Shown: positions 13,570-13,624 of the stretch, in pieces
Position numbering within the stretch: position 1 is the stretch's first letter
Layout: each line of letters starts with the position of its first letter
NCBI GenBank assembly: GCA_027449725.1
Contig: DAIDLB010000083.1
Span: 1 to 13,624, forward strand
Length of the DNA stretch: 13,624 bases
From: Chlamydiota bacterium
Lineage (GTDB): Bacteria; Chlamydiota; Chlamydiia; Chlamydiales; SM23-39
Direction of reading: 5' to 3'
Notes under the pieces: generated by a model
The model's input: only the letters and a program-made list of their open reading frames with translations
Databases searched by the model: none
What the model was told of the DNA's origin: nothing
Made by a program: the position numbers and the translations under genes

Positions 13570-13624
13570 AGCACCCGCCTCACTATATCATTGACCCAAT
13601 CCGCCATTTCCGGAGTATTATTTT
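13557..13624 (-). CDS. C-terminal end of an unidentified gene running off the right edge
   Basis: On the minus strand a frame is open from the window edge to a TGA at 13559-13557. The 21 residues visible, ending MADWVNDIVRRVLQAA, form an amphipathic helix and look like a genuine protein tail, followed by a small hairpin. With so few residues no family can be named, and the frame could be open by chance. If real, it converges on the integrase remnant and belongs to whatever occupies the far side of the tRNA-linked junction. Confidence 0.35.
   Translation of the reverse strand, partial: NNTPEMADWVNDIVRRVLQAA

Noticed and set aside
1..13624. CRISPR arrays, rRNA, riboswitches
   Set aside because: No regularly spaced repeats, no rRNA-like sequence and no leader with a recognisable riboswitch fold were found on either strand by eye.

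Overview
The window looks like chromosome from a member of the Chlamydiota, probably an amoeba-associated or 'environmental' lineage (Parachlamydiales-like) rather than a Chlamydia sensu stricto. The reasons are a UhpC-type sugar-phosphate antiporter, a MYG1-family protein, a YbhB/YbcL-family protein, a DUF1207 outer-membrane protein and a LOG-domain protein with a very long unrecognised N-terminus, all in a compact arrangement of short, mostly AT-rich intergenic gaps. This assignment rests on recalled family distribution, not on a search. Most genes are moderately GC-rich. The stretch at about 1430-2190 and the flanks of the tRNA are visibly more AT-rich.

Layout, left to right. (1) 1-1414, minus: a secreted or periplasmic HEAT-repeat protein whose C-terminus lies beyond the left edge. 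(2) 1478-2065, plus: an AT-rich polytopic membrane module resembling the sensory membrane half of a signalling protein. It ends inside a small inverted-repeat element (about 2047-2193) that looks like a MITE or the fused ends of an insertion sequence. (3) 2193-3581, minus: uhpC, whose stop codon lies on the other edge of that element. (4) 3580-4326, plus: a family 5 (UdgB-type) uracil-DNA glycosylase, divergent from uhpC and overlapping it by two bases. (5) 4374-5165, plus: a protein I do not recognise. (6) 5136-6029, minus: a MYG1-family phosphoesterase. (7) 6099-8677, plus: a two-gene unit, a YbhB/YbcL (PEBP) protein followed 2 bases later by a 704-residue LOG-domain protein. (8) 12926 down to 8647, minus: an MFS permease, a DUF1207 outer-membrane protein, a DUF892/YciF ferritin-like protein and a DHA1-type MFS antiporter, the last two coupled by a TGATG overlap. 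(9) 13185-13257: a CAU-anticodon tRNA, followed by the truncated N-terminus of a tyrosine-type integrase and, convergent with it at the right edge, the last 21 codons of another gene. This is the edge of a tRNA-integrated mobile region.

Functionally the window is mainly envelope and transport (three MFS carriers of different types, one outer-membrane protein), DNA and nucleotide housekeeping, and two scars of mobile DNA. I found no CRISPR array, no rRNA and no complete transposase. The points most worth a second look are the inverted-repeat element with a tandemly duplicated left end, the sensor module it appears to have truncated, the long unknown region fused to the LOG domain, and the decayed integrase beside the tRNA.
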